In this document: positions 11,627 through 23,377 of the stretch, one piece after another | Layout: the number at the start of each line of letters is the position of its first letter | How positions within the stretch are numbered: the first letter of the stretch is position 1 | Assembly (NCBI GenBank): GCA_964035575.1 | Contig: OZ037909.1 | Location: 1,214,280-1,278,279 of the forward strand | Direction: 5' to 3' | Length of the DNA: 64,000 nt | From: Rhynchopus sp. YZ270_cl-10 | Taxonomy: Eukaryota; Euglenozoa; Diplonemea; Diplonemida; Diplonemidae | Translations under genes and position numbers: made by a program | The notes under the pieces: model-generated | Database searches by the model: none | What the model was told of the DNA's origin: nothing | What the model saw: only the letters and a program-made list of their open reading frames with translations

Positions 11627-14077
11627 TCCCCCTCCTCCCCTCCTTTCTCCTCCTCCCCTCCTCCCCCACCAAAATAATACAAATATTAGCAAAAAAAAAA
11701 TGATGTTTTCCCCTCACTTTTACGGTACTGGTTCTGCCTCTGCAAAATAAATGTAACCTCGCACTCTGAGAGACATTTTTTTTTTTTTTTTTCGCTGCAT
11801 GCATGAAACTAACCTTTTCTAATAGAAGCACTCCCTTGCCGCACTATCTACATTGTCTTCTATTTTGTTTGTTTTATTTTTGTTGTTATCTGTATAGAAC
11901 ATCCTTTTGTACTTTCTGTCCAATTGAAAGTACAAACTAAATAAATATTTTTTTTTGATTATGCCCTCATAAAAAAAAATGGGACGAAAAATCAGAGTAC
12001 GTTGTCAAAACGGCTCTGGGTTATTTTCTTGTTGTTATCGTATCAGTTGTATCAACTCAAAATTTGCATCGACATTTTTTTTTTTTTTAACAGATTGAGA
12101 AAAAAGGATTCGCCTTGTGTGTGCGATTGTAATAATGATTTTGTATTTTTGTTTATTTGTTGTTCTGTTGCATTACTCACAACAGGACAGATCGGACCTT
12201 TAGTCCCCCCCGTACTGTGTGGTGGTGATCCTCCTTGTTTTGAGGCCTGTTTCCGGAAGGAGGAAGGAAGAAGAAAAAAAAAAAAAAAATACAATATTTT
12301 CCCTATTTTAAAAATCCAAATACAAGTCGACTGTCGTTTTTTGTTTGTTTTGTTTTTATCTAAATTCTGTTTTTGAAATAATGTCCTCGGTCTTTGGAAG
12401 AAGCTTTTTATATTTTTTTGCTCCGCACATTTTTTGCACTCTGTATATTTTTGCAAAATAAAATGTTGTCCATTTGTCTCAAAATAATGTTGTCAAACGG
12501 AAAAAAAGAAGTATCCCAGCCCCCCATTCGGGTGAGTGCAAAAGTCACCTCTTGGTGGGCGAGTGTCGATGCAAACAATAAAGGGGTTCGTTTCAACAGA
12601 TGTACCCGAGATGTATTTCATCTTGTCACAAGAAAGAAACATCTAAAAGTGTCATCTGCTTTGCTCTCCTGAATGTCGAAAAAAGGGATAAATGAATTGT
12701 CTGTGTTTTTCAAGTGTTATTTTCACTCATAATTGTACGTCAGGAAAGAGTGTGATGGTGGACAATACACAACCCGTGGCTCCCGTCCACCTCACACGAG
12801 ACCTAACAACGAAGTGCATTTTTTTTTTTTTTTTTTTTTTTGCGGTTTGTCTATCACGACTGCCTACGTCCTTAAGAGTCGTCTGCACTTTCAGCTTTCC
12901 CACCCGAAGCTGAATTTTTTTTCCATCGTTTTTGGGGCGTTCCCATGTGAGAAACAAAAATCCAGACCCATGGGAACGCCCCAGTTCTTTCAAATAAATG
13001 CATTCCAATGTTGTGTTCCCGAGAGAGAGAATGCCTTTGCATTCACGAGACCAGAGCACACTTACCATCCATAAGTGGACGCTGGGTACAAACAAGAGCA
13101 CGACCCGCAAATCAAATTAAATTGCAACCCAAAAAACAAAAAAAAAAATCACAAAATCTAAACGACAGTACCCGTTTTACATCCCTGAAGAAAGTGTTTG
13201 TTCTTCTTCTTTTCACAACATTGGTGTTCCACAAAGGCCCAAAACTGACATGTTTTGTGGAACACCAAACATTTGAAAACAAGGAAACAAAACAAAAGCA
13301 AAACAAATCACAAAACTGATCAATTTAAAGGTGGCGAAGACGTGATGGGGACCGAGTGGTCCTGCATTTTAAAGTGACTAAAGCACTAGAGCTTAGATTG
13401 AATCTGAAAAAACATTTTCTTTTGTTTTGGCAGTTTGTCTAATTTTGGGAAGGGTATAGATCCCCTTCCTCAGGAGGTTTCTTTTCTTTTCTTTTTTTTT
13501 TTTTAGGGGGGGTTATTTGCGTTTTTTTTTCCCCGCTTGCCAGACAGAGGTGCCTTGCTGTAATCGGGTCGTCTTGTCGTAGGTGTGTTTCTCTGGTAAT
13601 GTGATTGCTAAGGTTTACTCTTACGTATTTAACTTTTCTTCCTTGCAAAATCTTCCCCTTATCCCCTCCCTTTTTTTGTTCTTTTCCAGGGGGGTTTGCA
13701 CATATCAACTCCATTTTTTTCTTCTCTGTGTATTCCACCCGGCACAAAGGATTCTTTTTCCGTTACGTATTCGGAAAAAGTTTCCAGGGTAAAAAAAAAC
13801 AAAACAAACAAAACCATCACCGTTCCCACGCCCCATAACAGCTGCTTTGCGACACTTCTACAATTTTGATACTTCACCCAGAAAAAAAAACTGCTTTTCT
13901 CCCCTCAAATAACATTACACCAACGAAAGAAATATTCCCACACCTCCCCACCCTTTTTTTTAGCTATTTTTTTGTGTTGCAAAAAAAAAATAAAAGCACA
14001 GGCTTCTGCCAAGAAATGAGTACAGATCTTTACCCAGCTGGTGTAAAGTGATTGTCGACAATTTAAAAAAAAAATGG
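11627..14077. other. AT-rich stretch without a gene
   Basis: More homopolymer-rich DNA with T runs at 11778-11793 and 12819-12840. A motif A-like site lies at 13373-13397. An inverted pair around 12935-12985 (GGGGCGTTCCCATG against CATGGGAACGCCCC) and another near 13225-13270 (GTGTTCCACAAA against TTTGTGGAACAC) could form hairpins. No supported coding region. Confidence 0.5.
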
Positions 14078-14146
14078 AAAGTGGAGATTGCACACAAATG
14101 TGACGACACAACCGAGGCTACTACACTACTCCAACAATTTATCAAA
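14078..14146 (+). repeat. Motif B copy 5
   Basis: GTGGAGATTGCACA, then ACCGAGGCTACTACACTACT and CCAACAATTTATCAAA. The same strand as all other copies. Confidence 0.7.
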
Positions 14147-14164
14147 AAAAAAAACAAGTAATTG

Positions 14165-14500
14165 CTATCGGAAAAAAAAACGGGGTGTGATGTGGAACTC
14201 CATCCTGTAGAAATAATCTACAACACGCCCAGCATTCTGCTCTTCTGCAGGTATGCTAACGCTCTTCGTACGCTGCCAGATCCACTGGGACGCCAGCATC
14301 TGAAACGTCCAAGAAGGGGGGCTGTCCTCTTCGTCCAGCACCATCCGCTCGAGAGCGTCGTTGGACGTCGGCTCGGCAGGCTCGGCGTGGCCCAGCTCGT
14401 TTTTGTCCACAGGCTCCCCACATTGTCGTCGTCGTTGGAGCAGTGCGGAAGGAACATAGAATGCACAGACTACAACACATCGATCACAGCAGTTTTCCAC
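14165..14500 (-). pseudogene. Possible decayed gene fragment, C-terminal tail
   Basis: A GC-rich island in AT-rich surroundings. On the minus strand one frame reads an acidic, protein-like segment with PVDKNELGHAEPAEP and DALERMVLDEEDSPP. Just past a run of C, a neighbouring frame reads PFLDVSDAGVPVDLAAYEER followed by a stop. Together these look like the C-terminal end of an acidic protein with one frameshift at the C run. No family is recognised. It could also be chance. Confidence 0.25.
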
Positions 14501-14640
14501 AGCACACCCCGCTTTTTTCTTAGCAATTACTTGTCCTTGTTGTTATTGTTGTTTTCAACCACCTTCCTTCAACCCTTGTAGGATCAGTTGTTATTTTTTT
14601 CGCGAAAACATGAAATTACACATTTCAAGAGAACAAATTA

Positions 14641-15161
14641 AAAAGGGTCCTTATTTGCATTTTTGGGCTCCGCCCGTGCAGTGGTGGGGTCAATCTCGAA
14701 AATTGGACAATTTTTTGACCACTTAAATTTTGAGAAATATGAGCCCGGTTGCTTATACGTGGGGCCCATTTTCGGCCAAAACTTTCCTCAAAATCTGGTT
14801 TTGTAAAATTGACCCTTTACTCCCCCCCCACATCGATTTCAATACTATACCTTACTTCACCTACGGTTGCCCTTACAGGGGGGTGAAGGAAGGTAAGTTG
14901 AAAAGGGTCCTTATTTGCATTTTTGGGCTCCGCCCGTGCAGTGGTGGGGTCAATCTCGAAAATTGGACAATTTTTTGACCACTTAAATTTTGAGAAATAT
15001 GAGCCCGGTTGCTTATACGTGGGGCCCATTTTCGGCCAAAATTTTCCTCAAAATCTGGTTTTGTAAAATTGACCCTTTACTCCCCCCCCCACATCGATTT
15101 CAATACTATACCTTACTTCACCTACGGTTGCCCTTACAGGGGGGTGAAGGAAGGTAAGTTG
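14641..15161. repeat. 260-bp tandem duplication, two copies
   Basis: Two nearly identical head-to-tail copies (14641-14900 and 14901-15161). Each starts AAAAGGGTCCTTATTTGCAT and ends GGGGGGTGAAGGAAGGTAAG. They differ by one C in a C run and very few substitutions, so the duplication is recent. Part of the unit (CAGTGGTGGGGTCAAT and the following GGACAA) recurs diverged at about 11058-11110 inside the hAT-like element. No coding capacity. Confidence 0.9.
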
Positions 15162-15569
15162 AAAAAGTTGATACGCTTTGGATCTCTAGCTCTGGAGGAC
15201 CATTGATTCTTTCCATCAGGTCATTTTGAAGCCACTACTTTGGAAGAAACGAAACAAAACAAAGTGGAAAAGTGTGGCAAGAGAGTAGAAGAGCAAGACC
15301 CCAGCCCCAGTTCGATGCTTGGCTCTGATTTCCTTTTTTATAAAGATGCGAACATAACATTATCTTTATTCAGTTTTCTTTGATCTGTTGAACGCAGTCA
15401 ATAAAATGGTTATAACCTTGCGCGTTTATCAGCACACTTCGCCATGCAAAGTTTCAACTGTGGGTTTGAGACTTTTATTTTTTTTTTCTTTGTCTTCTTT
15501 TCTCGCAACGTTGCGGAAATTAGGGAAAGAGTATTTTTATAAAATCCAAAAAAAAAAAAAAAAAAAAAG

Positions 15570-15637
15570 AAAGTGGAGATTGCACAACTGTGGCAACACA
15601 ACCGTGGCAACTACACTACTCCAACAATTTATCAAAA
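15570..15637 (+). repeat. Motif B copy 6
   Basis: Preceded by an A run of about 20. GTGGAGATTGCACAACTGTG, then ACTACACTACTCCAACAATT and TATC. This is close to the consensus of the family. Confidence 0.7.
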
Positions 15638-18600
15638 ACGAACAAAAAAAACCTCGAAACTACAAAAAAAATATGCCAGGCTACAGTTCAAAATAATATC
15701 TCACCTCTGCCTAGCCCTTTGGGCGATATCACACAGAACGGTTGTCATTATTTCGAATGGTGATCGTCTTGCGCAAACAAAAAAAGAGTACATAACCCAC
15801 GTTGTTGCTGGGGCATTGTACCAACAAAAAGCAAAACCAAAAGCAAAACCAAAAACAAAACCAAAAAAAAAGAAGGGGGTGGGGGGGAAAAAAAACACAT
15901 CGTTTCCCCCACAAATTGAATGTTTAAAGAAACCAGCAGAAAATGAAAATTTATCATGGAAGTGTATCAAGTCGGGAAATCAATCACATGGGTTTATTTT
16001 TTTATTTTTTTTACCGTAAACGAGACTATGTGGTCACACATTGGATCCGTCCAATGAAAAATCACTTTGGTAAAAAAAAGTTCGAGAATGTAGGTTTTAT
16101 TTTTGTGCACGACACAAGAGTCCACCTTTTTTTCCCCCCAATATTTTTTGCACCACTTTTCCTTATCAACTGCCCCCACACACCCCTCCCCCCACCCTTC
16201 CCTTTCTCTCTTTTAACGAAAGTCCCAAACACCGTATCTTTCATTAATGAACTCAGTCCGACCCCCCACAATTAACGAGCCCCGTAGCACGCAAAATAGC
16301 AGCCCTTTCCCTTTTCCCTCCTCCCTCCTCCCCCCGAGTTTATGTGGATTTCTGCGAGAGTGTTTAGGTCAGTCCATGGCCACTGACGCTTTCACGCATC
16401 CGCCCCATTCTTTTTTGTAAATACCGTGACTTTTTTTTTTTCTTTTTTGCACCTCAAATTCAACTCTTTGGTGCATCCAAGAGGTGTCTGTATGTTATCA
16501 ACTTTATTTTTTTTTTTTTTTTGGGTTGTTGGGTGGAGGCGAAAAGACAGAAACATAACAGAGTCTGAACGATTTCTCGAATCCTGTCAGATTCATGGAA
16601 TGGACAGTAGATTAGCTAATAAAAGGGAAGTATAAAAATCAGAAAAGACTGTCTGCAGACAGCTCTTTTAAAAAAAACAACAAGAGGTGTATCAATATGA
16701 CACCCCTCAGCTTGCATAGTGTGTCCTGTGATATGGTCTTCAGAACCAATGTCCAGACAGCAATATGACCAGTCCAAGGGTGGAAAGCCGGCTCTGTGTT
16801 TTTATCCCTTTTTGTTCCCCTCCAAGATGAGGGGTCTTTTCGATATCCCAGCATCCCAGAGCGCACTATAAGCTTTGTCACTTTTTCATGGTGACTGAGC
16901 ACGAGAGGTACATTTTTTTAAAAAAAAAACAAAAAAACACAATCACACCCAAAGGAATGTTCTGCGAACGCAAAGATGAGTTTGTTATTGGTGGCTCATT
17001 TGTGCCAGGGGTAACTCGGTTGAGGGGAATTGCCAGCCGCATCAGTTCGAAACGCTACAAATTATATGTGCACAGGACTTAACGGGGGAAAGACCTAGCA
17101 AGACGTCTGCCCCCCCCCACCTGCCTCTCCTGTTCAGGTTCCCCTGTGTCACAACACTGTACTTGTCTGCCCTCGCTTCGGCAAAACAAATGTATTTCAT
17201 TCCCCGAGTGATCCGTTGTCTCACAAAATATTCTCCCCAGTTTTAGTGGCAAGATGTGTGTGCACGAGAGGTACATTCGTCTTTACAAGTTTTATTTTAG
17301 TGGCTTGTGTGTCATGTTCTATCTTAACTGGCGGTTTTTTCTCTCTTTTAGTCCACGAGAATATTAGGCATCGTTTGCCTCTTGCTTCACTCAAATCTAG
17401 TGCCGTTCTCGTGCATGAGTGAATGTATACCCAGAACCCCCCCGTTCCCCCCTTGCTCTGTCCAGTTTTGATGCACAATAAATATTTCTATCAAAAATCG
17501 GTAAAAAAAAAAGTTAGCAATACCCAACTCTCTGCTATTCTCTATAAACGCTATTTCCATTCGTTTATTTTTATTTTTATTTTATATTTTTGGTGTCCAA
17601 AAAAGATAACAACAAACAAATGCACACGAAAAATGTTGTGTTGGGCCACGTTGTTGGTCGGCACCTTTTTGCTGTCAATGTGTGGTATTTCTCTTTGTCT
17701 CTCTCTCTCTCTCTCTCTCTTTTCTTTCTTTCCCTGTGAAGGCACAGAACCAAACTATGAGTGACGTCCACACATATCGCTTGCTCCCGTTCTCCCCCTA
17801 TTTCTCTTTTTTTCATTTTTCATTTTTCTTTTTTTTTTTTTTTTTTTCAACCGTTTTGCTCCCTCCCACCCCCCAACGTTCCTGTCGTGAAGTCAACCGT
17901 GTGATGTAACCTGCGGTGTCAGGTTTGATTTATTCTTGTCCAAATGAACCTGTCATGTCAGAAAAAAAAAAATGGATTTAAAAAAGGGAACCCCTTTTTG
18001 CAAAAAGTCAGGCACACCCAATCTTTTAAAAAAAAAATCAACAGTGTGTCTGGGGAATCGGTCCCCTATTGTTTAACCAAATAAAGAAAAAAAGGGGGCA
18101 AAAACGAAACCCCTTTTATGTCAAGTTTATCAGAGGAAAAAAAAAAGAGATTTTATGTGAAGAAAACTGTTACAACGTTTATTTGCTTTATTTTTTGGTG
18201 TGAGGGATGGGTGGGTGGGTTTACGTTAGCACGATCATTGATTCAACCTTACTTTTATATTGTTTCAAAGAAAAAAGAAAAAGAAAAAGAGGGTACAACA
18301 GAAGCTACCAAGTTATCAAATATGCGAATAGGTTTCCTATTCCTCCGTGTAGTGTGTCGCGACTATGAAGAGAATTCCACACTCTCTTCAAATGTGTACC
18401 ACTCTCCACATTTCCAATATTATATTTATCAAAAAAAAACAAAACAAATCAAAAACGGTTTCTTGTCAGACCAGAGTTCAAAAAAGTAAAAAAAAAAAAA
18501 TAGCAAATATCTCATCTCTGCCACACTCTTGAGGGACGAGGTGTGCAGTCTGTATAGTCCTAACCTTTCGGGTTTTGAGAACCCCCCCCCCTTTTTTTTT

Positions 18601-20735
18601 TGACAACCAAATTCGATGTTTGTTGTACGACACCTTAGCTGTCCTCTCTACCCCAGCGTCTCTATGTTGCCATGTAACGTGTTTCTCGACTTCTTTTATG
18701 CCGCTTACTGGTAAATAAAGTACCGACTCACGTAAACAAAAATATCTGAGCCATGCCGAACCTTAGGTAACGCCTTCGGGTTTGCACGGGTCCTTTCCAC
18801 ATTACGAGGCTCCATGTATCCCCTTTGGCGAACTTGAAAGTAATAGGGGGGTTTTTTTCGTCAGAGCACCCGAAGGGTATCTCACGAAAGCAAACAAAAA
18901 CAAAACAAAAATTAACAAAAAAAAAAAACGACACTGTGTGTGGTATGTTTTCTTTTTATGAAATATTTGTAGGTTTCAAAATGCAATCCGTTCAGTGTGG
19001 GTCATTATTTTTTTTTTCTCTCCAAAGGTGACTGAGTATGAGAAGCTCATGTTCATCTTCTTAACTTTCTTGACAATGAGTGCGCACAAGCACGTTCAAC
19101 CTACAAATTTTCTTTTTTGAAATGGGCTTGATCCAAAAGTAAAACGACACAACGCTGTCTGAGATCTGCACCACATTACAGGTCCAGGTTCAGAGCCGTC
19201 AGTCATCTTTTTATCTAAAATGTGGCACATTCATCTTTTCTTTTGGACGTATCGTTTTTGAACGTCCTTGTGCTTTTCTCTTCTTTGAATGTAAAGTATA
19301 TGAAATAAGTTTTCTTGTTTTTTTTTTTTTTTGTCGGGTTTTCGATCTTTTTTGGTAGCGTCCCCCCCCGGATTTTTCGCGATCGTTTGGGTGTTGTTTT
19401 TGATGTTCGCTTAGTTTTTCGGCAGAGGTGTGCAATTCTTGGACAGATTTAGTCGTTATCTTGGCACATCCCCTACCCGATTCCTTTGGTTTCCTGTCGT
19501 TCCTGCTGGGTTTGCACCGACAGTAACCCACTTTTGGTTCACAGAGCAACTTTTTTTTTTTGTACGAGTATGCAATACGTCTGAAAATGAAAGAGTTTTA
19601 CCAGTTTTCCCTTCCCCTTTTGTGCTCCACCTCTCCCCCGTACTTCAGGACGCGGGTTTTCGGGGTTTTTTGCGGGACGGGTTTGAAAAAAAATAATCAT
19701 TTTCCTGTAGTCAGCTCTGTGTTTTACACAGACTGATAAGGGTCAGCATTGGGTGAGCCACCGCTCTTTTGTGTTCTCCTGAAAGTTTATGAAAGTAATC
19801 AGTTGACAGGCGTGGTATTTCCTTTAGAAAAGACCAAAACAAACAAACAAAAACAAAAAAAAAAAAACGTAGCAAAGAAAACCTTTTGAGGGAAAAGCGA
19901 AAAAAGAACAAGACATCGTTTTGAGTACCAATCTGCAGTCCCTTTTCAGCAACAGCGTCTCGGAAATGACACATAAAAAGGGATCTGGGTCGGTGTGCTG
20001 CATTGACCTTTCAAGAGAATAGGGTGTCGGGTGCAATAAATAATGATCGAGACGATTCCATTTTATAGCACCAGGGGGAGCTAGGGGAACATGATTTTTT
20101 TTTTTCTCTAGATGTGTATGCACGCGAGGCATATCCAGCTTTCAACTTTTCATTTTTTTTTTCTCCTTTTTTTTTTCTCTCTTTTTCGTTGCTGTTGTTG
20201 TGCGTGTCTTCTTTTTTCAATGTGGCGCAGTGCATATCGCGTTGCTTATTTTCTTGTGAAGCTCGATGACACAACAATAAAAGTATCAAGTTGACAATGT
20301 ATGACAGTTGTGGACTCGTAGAGGTGGATTTACAAAGACCTACCACCTTTTTATGTGTGTGCAGAAGAGGCACCGCTTGTTTCTGCCATGCTCTCAAAAC
20401 CCTGTTTTTTCAGGTGACAAACATGTGAATCTGGGGGATATCTCCATTCTTTTCGTTCGGGTGTTTTATCGACACAAAAAAAGTAGGGGTCTGCAGAGAT
20501 TCGGCGTCACGCCACAAACCACAAACCACAAAATAAAACATGCTGACTCATATTTTTGTATACCCCACCACTACACCTCGATGTTCCCGCCCAGTGTCGT
20601 GCTAGCTCCTGAGCTCAATAAGGTCTCCTTCTTGACGACAGTTGGAGTATCAGACAAGTAAGTCGCCATAAACACAGGTTTGGCAACACGTGTGGCCTTT
20701 TGATTAGCACTGACATCAACACACACCTTCCCATG
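15638..20735. other. AT-rich stretch without a convincing gene
   Basis: Homopolymers, short CT repeats (17698-17722) and motif A variants at 16890-16910 and 19027-19050, with a looser one at 20110-20135. A very diverged motif B-like end (CCAATATTATATTTATCAAA) lies at about 18413-18432. Open frames are short and biased by T or A runs. No gene is supported. Confidence 0.5.
19027..19075 (+). repeat. Motif A copy with extended match
   Basis: GGTGACTGAGTATGAGAAGC then TCATGTTCATCTTCTTAAC. It matches the 1842 copy along about 48 bp with several substitutions, showing that the unit is longer than the 23-bp core. Confidence 0.5.
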
Positions 20736-20739
20736 CAGA

Positions 20740-20870
20740 TTGTTGCGCACCCTAGCGGGTTTGGCGATGCTGTGGACAGTTCAAGGGTGCACCTCAGATT
20801 GGCAGTGCGCATCGAAGCAGTCTTGTGTCGGTGGCAAGTGTCCTGTCAGTGAAATGCTTTTCCATGTCCC
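20740..20870 (+). pseudogene. Truncated stub of the EGF/VWD/LamG gene
   Basis: The reading from 20740 begins LLRTLAGLAMLWTVQ. This matches the signal peptide MLRTLVGLAMLWTVQ of the large gene at 23444, and it is followed by the first Cys-rich segment (CTSDWQCASKQSCVGGKCP). Homology then stops and unrelated sequence follows. The start codon of the large gene is TTG here. This is a 5' remnant of a paralogue 2.7 kb upstream of the intact gene, pointing to tandem duplication of the family followed by loss. Confidence 0.6.
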
Positions 20871-21081
20871 TCAGCACTTCCCCTGCTTGCCTGAAAGCGG
20901 AGCATTGCAGGTTCGTCCCAACACGTCGCACATCATGTCAGCACCTCCGGCTTCAGGTCTTGCTTTCCTCCACGCACTCCGTGCCTTCTTCCCACCACGA
21001 TTGCCTCCTTCAGTGTTCTGATGTCCTCTCCTACTCCCACAACCCCACCACACAACAGAGCAACACAAAAAAGAAGACAAA

Positions 21082-22035
21082 ATGGACGTAACCATCAAGG
21101 GGTACGACGACAACTTGTTCATGATCGAGGTGGGTGTGGATGACACAACGGAGACGATGCGGCAGAAGGTGGCGTCTGCAGTGGGGTTGGCTGAGGACAG
21201 CTTCCACATGGGCTTCGGAGGGAAGGACGAAGGAGAGGACATCACGCAGCTGAGTGCTGGAGACACAATCATCCTCACGAAAACTAAGACATACGCAGCC
21301 CGAGCAGAGCTTCACGCGTTGGGTGAGAGGGACATCACGGCAGAGCGGTTGGAGGAGGTGGAGGATCCTGAGGTGGCGTGTTTGCTTCTGCAGGCGGAGG
21401 TTGCGACTGTCATTCCGGATGACTTCTTTTCGGGTTCATCGCTAACAACACTTGATCTGAGCTCTGTGTCGTGTGTGGCGGAAGTTGGTCACCAATTTCT
21501 GTTCAACTGTACAACGTTGACAAGCATTGACCTGTCAGGGTTGAGCAATGTGACTCGCATCGGTGGCTACTTTCTCTACTACTGCCCAGGCTTAACCACT
21601 CTGAATCTTTCGCCACTCAGCAACGTGACGCACATCGGTGAATACTTTCTTGGCGGCTGCGAAGGCTTAACCACTCTGTATCTTTCACCACTCAACAACT
21701 TGACGCGCATCGGTAAGTTCTTTCTCTACGACTGCAAAGGTTTAACCACTCTGGATCTTTCGCCACTCAGCAACTTGACAGAAATCTGTGGCAACTTTCT
21801 CACCAGCTGCAAAGGTTTAACCACTCTGGATCTTTCACCACTCAGCAACTTGACGCGCATCGGTAGCTACTTTCTCTACGGCTGCGAAGGATTAACCACT
21901 CTGGATCTTTCACCACTCAACAACTTGACAGAAATCGATGATGGCTTTCTCTACGACTGCAAAGGTTTAACCACTCTGGATCTTTCAGCACTCAGCAACT
22001 TGACAGAAATCGGTCGAAGCTTTCTCTACGGCTGA
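21082..22035 (+). CDS. Ubiquitin-like domain plus leucine-rich-repeat protein (5' part of a frameshifted gene)
   Basis: The ATG at 21082 follows a pyrimidine-rich leader and opens 317 codons. Residues 1-67 resemble a ubiquitin-like beta-grasp fold: strand-turn-strand, a central helix (TMRQKVASAVGL), then a Gly-Lys turn and LSAGDTIILTKT. A short helical linker follows (about 68-120). From about residue 122, eight 23-residue leucine-rich repeats of the BspA/TpLRR type repeat the pattern GLTTLDLSPLSNLTEIG..FL..C. The stop at 22033 comes from a 2-bp loss inside a repeat codon block, where other repeats read GGCTGCGAAGG; the LRR pattern continues in another frame. Such LRRs usually mediate protein binding; the partner is unknown. 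No signal peptide, so probably intracellular. Confidence 0.7.
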   Translation: MDVTIKGYDDNLFMIEVGVDDTTETMRQKVASAVGLAEDSFHMGFGGKDEGEDITQLSAGDTIILTKTKTYAARAELHALGERDITAERLEEVEDPEVACLLLQAEVATVIPDDFFSGSSLTTLDLSSVSCVAEVGHQFLFNCTTLTSIDLSGLSNVTRIGGYFLYYCPGLTTLNLSPLSNVTHIGEYFLGGCEGLTTLYLSPLNNLTRIGKFFLYDCKGLTTLDLSPLSNLTEICGNFLTSCKGLTTLDLSPLSNLTRIGSYFLYGCEGLTTLDLSPLNNLTEIDDGFLYDCKGLTTLDLSALSNLTEIGRSFLYG

Positions 22036-22264
22036 AGGAATAACCACTCTGGATCTTTCGCCACTCAACAGGGTTAAGGTTGTTGGTTCGCACTTTCTTC
22101 TTCCGAACTGCACTTCGTTGAAGAGTATTCACCTTACCAGCAGTGCTGTGTCCGACGCAGTAGTGAAGTGCAAGCTGAGCAAGCTTGTGGTTGAAGCACG
22201 CCCGAAACGCAGCAGAGACGAATCCCCCCAGCAAGCACACAAACGGCAGAGACACGCGCAATGA
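22036..22264 (+). pseudogene. Out-of-frame 3' end of the Ubl-LRR gene
   Basis: Directly after the premature stop, the shifted frame reads one more LRR (TTLDLSPLNRVKVVGSHFLL), a closing segment (NCTSLKSIHLTSSAV) and a basic tail with PKRSRDESPQQAHKRQR, then a natural stop at 22262-22264. The original protein was therefore about 393 residues with a basic tail resembling a nuclear localisation signal. Either the gene is a young pseudogene, or a 317-residue truncated product is made, or the base call is wrong. Confidence 0.6.
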
Positions 22265-22753
22265 CGACGAGGTGTGCTGCATAACGGGCTTTCTCAAGTC
22301 GCTCTTCCAGCGAAAGCAGACATGCCGCATGGTGACAGTTTAGTGAGGACGCATCAGTTGGCAAATGTTTGTTTACTGTTCATGAGTGTAGCATCGGTTT
22401 GTAATGTGGTCCACGTTTTTGTGGGAATTGAAAGATGAAGATTTGGGTTGTGTAAAATGTTTGTCTTCTTTGTCTTGTCGGGTGTGTGCACTGTATGTGA
22501 AACAACTGTGGATCTGCAGGTACGTGCTCTGATGTTTATTCAGTGTGGTGTGTTTTGTTATGTTTTTACGCTTTTTTACGTTAGTAGAAGAAGGGACCTT
22601 GGGAACATTCTTTCGCAGGTGGATCTGTCACCGTGGCACTCAGCTACGGTGCAGAAGAGGCAGTAGGGCAGACCAACTACCAAAGGTGGGGTCTGTGCTA
22701 GAGGGAAGGGGTTACGTTTTCAGGGTGTGTGCACTGTACGTGAGACAACTGAT
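22265..22753. other. Intergenic, with a short direct repeat
   Basis: No gene is seen. A segment GTGTGTGCACTGTATGTGAA ACAACTG (22480-22507) recurs as GTGTGTGCACTGTACGTGAG ACAACTG at 22722-22749, just before the 490-bp duplicated block. Confidence 0.5.
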
Positions 22754-23244
22754 GTTCCCTTCGCGCATTTCGGTACCATCCTAGTGCTTTTTATTGTTAG
22801 TTTTGGAGCATGATGCAATCGCCCCCCAGACTGATGCAAGCAGGACGGGATGCCCCCTTCAGTTGAGCAAGGCACACCCTAAGTCTCACTTGGCGTGCTC
22901 TCTTGTGTTGTTTGAAGGGCGGCAGGCGTGTCTTGTTCGAAACTCACATTTTTCGTTCATTGCCCATTGATTCAAATTTCCCGTATATAGTGTTTGAATG
23001 TGTGCGAAACGACAAAAGAAGTGGATACTTTGTTCGCTACTTCCCTACGCCCCCCACTCAACCACAAAGGGCCATATTCTGCGCAACAATTACCCTCACT
23101 AGGCATCAATCACCGCCCAACCACACATTCCAGAGAGACACAGCTCCTTCTTGTCTCACGACTTGGCACCACTCTAGCCTAAGGGGCACTTGACACGCGC
23201 AAGGTTGGAACATGATTCGGAGTTGGTATTGGAGGAGCGGCAGA
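22754..23244 (+). repeat. 490-bp duplicated block, copy 1
   Basis: Almost identical to 29143-29632, with only a handful of substitutions seen. It holds a 96-codon frame (22903-23193; CCLKGGRRVLFETHIFRSLP) conserved in both copies, and ends with the codons for IRSWYWRSGRS. In copy 2 this last segment runs on into the P-loop of a Crinkler/RHS-type gene; here homology breaks exactly there. It is therefore the 5' part of a Crinkler/RHS-type gene cut at its nucleotide-binding loop, or a boundary used repeatedly for insertion. Confidence 0.85.
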
Positions 23245-23377
23245 AGCGCAAAGGAGAGGTTTTTGTGTTCAAAGTACATTGAGATGGACATCATGCCTCG
23301 TGTGGCCCTCATAAGTACACTCTGCAGTGCGATCCTGACTGACCGTTTTTTGAGTTTTTAGTTCGTACCTACCACCA

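Noticed and set aside
1-20735. Dozens of 60-200 codon frames rich in Phe, Lys or Leu
   Set aside because: They follow T and A runs and pyrimidine tracts; many lack an ATG and none shows a domain.
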